A DNA stretch of 10,008 nt from Burkholderiales bacterium (GTDB lineage: Bacteria > Pseudomonadota > Gammaproteobacteria > Burkholderiales > Usitatibacteraceae): positions 1 through 10,008 of the forward strand of contig JANXWW010000056.1 of NCBI GenBank assembly GCA_025350945.1. Reading direction: 5' to 3'. Both the position numbers and the translations under genes were made by a program. Each line of letters begins with the position of its first letter. Position 1 is the first letter of the stretch. Below the pieces are notes generated by a model. The model had not been told where the DNA came from. It saw only the letters and a program-made list of their open reading frames with translations, and did not search any database. Below are positions 7,473 to 10,008 of the stretch, in pieces.

Positions 7473-7634
7473 GCCAATATAGTTCTGAACGTTTATTTGC
7501 AAGAAGCCACACTTGCCTGCGCAGACGGTGATGAAGAAAGGTGCATGACGAAAATACGCGAATGTTATGAACTTGAAAATCCCGTCATTGAATCATCATG
7601 GTATATCGCGCGATATGAAATGACGGGTAAGTGA
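7473..7634 (+). pseudogene. Short orphan reading frame, possible gene remnant
   Basis: Between stop codons an open frame of about 53 codons encodes a peptide including LQEATLACADGDEERC and ESSWYIARYEMTGK. It looks protein-like (acidic, two Cys, three aromatic residues near the end). It has no ATG until 7545, only CTG (7485) and TTG (7497), and no ribosome binding site. It could be the 3' end of a deleted gene, for example an old immunity gene, or simply chance. The nested palindrome at 7581-7627 lies inside it. Nothing else gene-like is visible in the stretch from 7447 to 7785. Confidence 0.3.
7581..7627. repeat. Nested inverted repeats, potential hairpin
   Basis: Outer arms CCCGTCATT (7581-7589) and AATGACGGG (7619-7627) are perfect 9-base inverted repeats. 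Inside them is a perfect 14-base palindrome, ATATCGCGCGATAT (7603-7616). The structure sits between the immunity gene and the next lipoprotein gene. It is not followed by a T-tract, so it is not a standard intrinsic terminator. It may be a weak terminator or mRNA-stabilising hairpin, a protein-binding site, or the scar of a small mobile repeat. Confidence 0.55.
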
Positions 7635-7785
7635 ACTCACATAAATGGTCAGACTTCATCTAAATATCGAAACTATTTTAATAAAACTTGGCGCACAGAG
7701 AGCACCGAAAAAACGCATGCTGCCCTTGTATCTCATGCGTGGAATGCGCAGATTAGCTCTCACAAAAAGCCAAGAAATTTGCTCC

Positions 7786-9165
7786 ATGATCTTATCCAAT
7801 AAATTTTCACAGCATCGCAAAAGTAGAGCCGCTTATTTTTTATGTTTCGTATTTTTACTCGCTGGCTGCGCAGCGCCTTACCAGCCGCGCGGTCATCAAA
7901 GTGGCTATACCGATAAACGGATTGATGACAACACGTATATTGTTAACTATCTTGGTGACGGAACCACCGATGCCGAGCGGACGTGGAATTTCTGGATGTA
8001 TCGTTGTGCTGAGCTGACCCTTGAGAAAGGGTATGTCTATTTCGCCATCTTGCCCAGAACGCGCCTGACGAGCGAGACCGCCACGCCCATGTTGCGACCG
8101 GCACTGGCCTACACGGGCCGCACAGATGGTGCGGGCGAATTTGTGCAGACCAAGGGCGGTGGCGTAACCTATTATTCGTATTCTGTGCCGTACACGTACA
8201 CCGCTGCGTTTTCGAATGCGACTATCAAGCTGTATCGCGATCCGCTGCCACTGAGCGTTTTGATTGCGGTAGATGCAGCAAAACTCAAAGCCGTACTTGC
8301 TCCAGTCGTTGCGGGCAAGCCGCGTGAGCTGAGTCGCCGGGATTTGCTCGCAAGCGTTGCAGTCTTTAACGATAAATCTCAGCTCGCCAACCTCGAATCT
8401 GCTACCGGAACACCGACTATCGTTAACACGGTAGATGAATTGCGTGTGATCGCCAATCGCGATCTGGTGCCTGCGATGTTGAATGGAAATGTAGCGGCCA
8501 ACACCGCGCCGATTGCAAAAAAATTTGCCTCGGCAAAACGTCACATAGCGGAAATGATGACCGTAATCCAGCAGGAATTCAATGCGGACGGCACCAAAAA
8601 GCGTGAGCCCGCCACCGTCGTACAGCAATTCGTTCATCACCCGGAGGGATATGCCACGATCATTTCATATACGACGGCCGGCGGCCACATCGCGCCTGCG
8701 AGTTTTAGCGTAAATCTAAGCATCGGTGGAATAATTTCTGTCCGTTCGGCTTACATCTCCTCACTTTCTGCGAGGTCTGGCGAATCCGGCAATACGCTAC
8801 GCTATGGCGGACAGTATTTCGTTAACGCATTAAGCGGTGAATTAGCGAGGCCAGCCAGCGCGATCAGTTTCACCACACGCAGCTTCATAGGCTTGGATGG
8901 TGTTGAGCAGCGGTTTTCAGCCGACTCAGCGGTCACTGCCACATCATGCAATGTTGGGGACACGAAACCAGCATCCAGCCTGCATCCAAACCTGCAAGGC
9001 AACGCCATCCTCATAACGTGCAAAGCCACTTTCAACAGCCGCCCGATTTCAGACAGCCGTCTGTGGTTTCTGGAAGACTATCAATGGTATGTTCGTGAAA
9101 GCGAACAATGGGCAACCGGCTCATCCACAAGCGTGATTAAGGATGTGCGTTTTGCGGCAAGATAG
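7786..9165 (+). CDS. Outer-membrane lipoprotein, CC0125/CC1285-like domain plus unknown C-terminal region
   Basis: From ATG 7786 the product is 459 residues with a lipoprotein signal: basic n-region, hydrophobic core, and lipobox LLAGC with the lipidated Cys at residue 28. An upstream ATG at 7645 would add 47 residues ahead of the signal and is less likely. After the Cys, residues 40-90 (GYTDKRIDDNTYIV, then GDGTTDAERTWNFWMYRCAELTLEKGY) match the pattern I know from CC0125/CC1285-family lipoproteins, whose function is unknown and which are usually under 200 residues. The remaining roughly 270 residues have no domain I recognise. They look like a helical segment followed by beta-rich, Ser/Thr-rich sequence, including the Cys of SCNVGD and that of ITCKA. 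Residue after the Cys is Ala, consistent with outer-membrane sorting. No partner gene is evident. Confidence 0.65.
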   Translation: MILSNKFSQHRKSRAAYFLCFVFLLAGCAAPYQPRGHQSGYTDKRIDDNTYIVNYLGDGTTDAERTWNFWMYRCAELTLEKGYVYFAILPRTRLTSETATPMLRPALAYTGRTDGAGEFVQTKGGGVTYYSYSVPYTYTAAFSNATIKLYRDPLPLSVLIAVDAAKLKAVLAPVVAGKPRELSRRDLLASVAVFNDKSQLANLESATGTPTIVNTVDELRVIANRDLVPAMLNGNVAANTAPIAKKFASAKRHIAEMMTVIQQEFNADGTKKREPATVVQQFVHHPEGYATIISYTTAGGHIAPASFSVNLSIGGIISVRSAYISSLSARSGESGNTLRYGGQYFVNALSGELARPASAISFTTRSFIGLDGVEQRFSADSAVTATSCNVGDTKPASSLHPNLQGNAILITCKATFNSRPISDSRLWFLEDYQWYVRESEQWATGSSTSVIKDVRFAAR

Positions 9166-9196
9166 TTGAGCGCTCGCTGATTTCTGGTTTCATTAA

Positions 9197-9415
9197 TGCT
9201 GCGCACACAACAAGCCCGAATTGCTCATCAACGAATGGATTTTTTTACCAGCAGAACGGCCTGCCGAAATCTTCGTCACCCACAAATTCGTCAAAGTTGT
9301 TGAAGAGCATAAGCTCACCGGGTTTAACTTCAATGAAATTTGGGACAGCAACGACAAACCGCCCGTACAAAAAGCGCACGATCCCGCGCTGATGGCACGA
9401 CGGGATCTGAATTAA
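9197..9415 (+). pseudogene. 3' remnant of an Imm11-like immunity gene
   Basis: An open frame of 72 codons begins directly after an in-frame stop (9194-9196) and has no ATG in its N-terminal half, only TTG 9221 without a ribosome binding site. The peptide reads WIFLPAERPAEIFVTHKF, then VVEEHKLTGFNFNEIWD. The arrangement 'IFV-x-x-x-F-hydrophobic-charged-x-x-LTGF-x-F-x-E-x-W' matches what I recall of the C-terminal end of Imm11 (DUF1629)-type immunity proteins, which are normally well over 150 residues. It is therefore best read as the C-terminal end of a gene that lost its 5' part, left by an earlier toxin-immunity cassette. A functional short protein is possible but unlikely. Confidence 0.5.
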
Positions 9416-9444
9416 AAATTTTATTCACCCCAGAAAATAAGCCC

Positions 9445-10008
9445 ATGCCAAAAATTCACCTATCACCACAACGATTTTTAATATTATTTTTTGCGAGTTT
9501 TTTGTTTGGTTGTGCAGCCACTCACTCTAAATTCGATGTTGCCGCACTCAAGCCATATCAAAAGCTCATGCTGGTGCCTGTTAAAACCGATGAAATGTTG
9601 TTTGTGACGCAGCGCAATCAGGATATCGGACGAAGCGGCAACATGTCACTTTTCAGTCTGCTTGAAGAGGTACGCATCAACAGGGATCGTCAGCTTAATC
9701 AGGACTTCAACAAACTAATCAAGCGCGACATGAAGCCAGAGTTGGAGGCAAAGTTGTATGCGGAAATCAATAAAAGCTTCATCGCGAATCAGATCAAATA
9801 CACAACTTTTGAGGTGTCCGCAAGCGAGATTGTGATGAAGCGTTACTGGGGCTCAGATGAAGTGAAAACCAGTTATCTTAAGCTGCTGCGCGAGAAGTGT
9901 CCTGCATGCGATGCGGCATTGTTAATTGATCCCAGCTTCGGGTTTGTGCAAAAAGGCAACGCAGGCTGGCGGGCATCCTCGACAGTTGATTTGCTTCTAT
10001 TAAATTTG
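9445..10008 (+). CDS. Lipoprotein of unknown function (3' end beyond window)
   Basis: The first 188 codons are visible and remain open to the window edge. The N-terminus has a short basic n-region, a hydrophobic core FLILFFASFLFG and a lipobox FGC, with lipidation expected at Cys23. The mature part begins CAATHSKFDVAALKPYQKLM and then has VPVKTDEMLFVTQ, a charged helical stretch (residues about 65-110, many Lys, Asp, Glu), and a CPAC motif near residue 152 followed by DAALLIDPSFGF. ATG 9445 is the only start that gives a proper signal peptide. It shows no resemblance to the preceding lipoprotein beyond the export signal. I do not recognise the family, and no neighbour inside the window explains its job. 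Confidence 0.75.
   Translation, partial: MPKIHLSPQRFLILFFASFLFGCAATHSKFDVAALKPYQKLMLVPVKTDEMLFVTQRNQDIGRSGNMSLFSLLEEVRINRDRQLNQDFNKLIKRDMKPELEAKLYAEINKSFIANQIKYTTFEVSASEIVMKRYWGSDEVKTSYLKLLREKCPACDAALLIDPSFGFVQKGNAGWRASSTVDLLLLNL

Noticed and set aside
7645..7785. Upstream in-frame extension of the lipoprotein from ATG 7645
   Set aside because: It would place 47 mostly basic residues ahead of a complete lipoprotein signal peptide that begins at ATG 7786.
7855..8640. Minus-strand 261-codon frame opposite the lipoprotein
   Set aside because: No ribosome binding site and no recognisable domain. The plus strand has a clear signal peptide, lipobox and family-like domain.
9403..9436. A/T-rich AATTAAAAATTTTATT stretch after the immunity remnant, considered as a terminator
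   Set aside because: There is no GC-containing stem; only weak A/T self-complementarity.

Overview
The window looks like a chromosomal segment of a betaproteobacterium of moderate GC content. The divergent pair queG / tsaE-amiC, with an amidase that carries a twin-arginine (Tat) export signal, is a layout I associate with Betaproteobacteria. Gammaproteobacteria usually place tsaE next to a Sec-exported amiB. The genus cannot be settled from the sequence.

Bases 1-2783 are housekeeping. On the minus strand is queG (epoxyqueuosine reductase, cut at its C-terminus by the window edge). Twenty-eight bases away, on the plus strand, are tsaE (ATPase of the tRNA t6A machinery) and amiC (periplasmic N-acetylmuramoyl-L-alanine amidase with AMIN and Amidase_3 domains). 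The first two act in anticodon-loop tRNA modification and the third in septal cell-wall splitting.

Bases 2784-3016 are a regulatory gap. They hold a good sigma70-type promoter (TTGTTA, 17-bp spacer, TATGAT), a perfect 6-2-6 palindrome abutting its -35 box, and an FNR/CRP-like dyad over the expected transcription start. A strong ribosome binding site follows.

Bases 3017-7446 look like a polymorphic toxin-immunity locus. The 1114-residue protein has a low-complexity, Pro/Thr-rich N-terminal third without a signal peptide. Its middle resembles the DUF637 pretoxin region of CdiA/FHA-type exoproteins. Its C-terminus carries a PD-(D/E)XK nuclease signature similar to Tox-REase-7. The 358-residue gene starting 8 bases later is the natural candidate for its immunity protein.

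Bases 7447-10008 are accessory DNA with signs of decay. They contain a short orphan reading frame overlapping a nested palindrome, a lipoprotein whose N-terminal domain resembles the CC0125/CC1285 family but with a long unknown extension, the 3' remnant of an Imm11-like immunity gene, and the start of a second, unrelated lipoprotein that runs off the window. Leftover immunity fragments downstream of an intact pair are typical of toxin loci that turn over their cassettes.

The most interesting element is the toxin-immunity pair. The toxin is a DUF637-type pretoxin without the usual secretion domain, it is paired with an unusually large immunity candidate that I could not assign to a family, and it sits behind a structured promoter.
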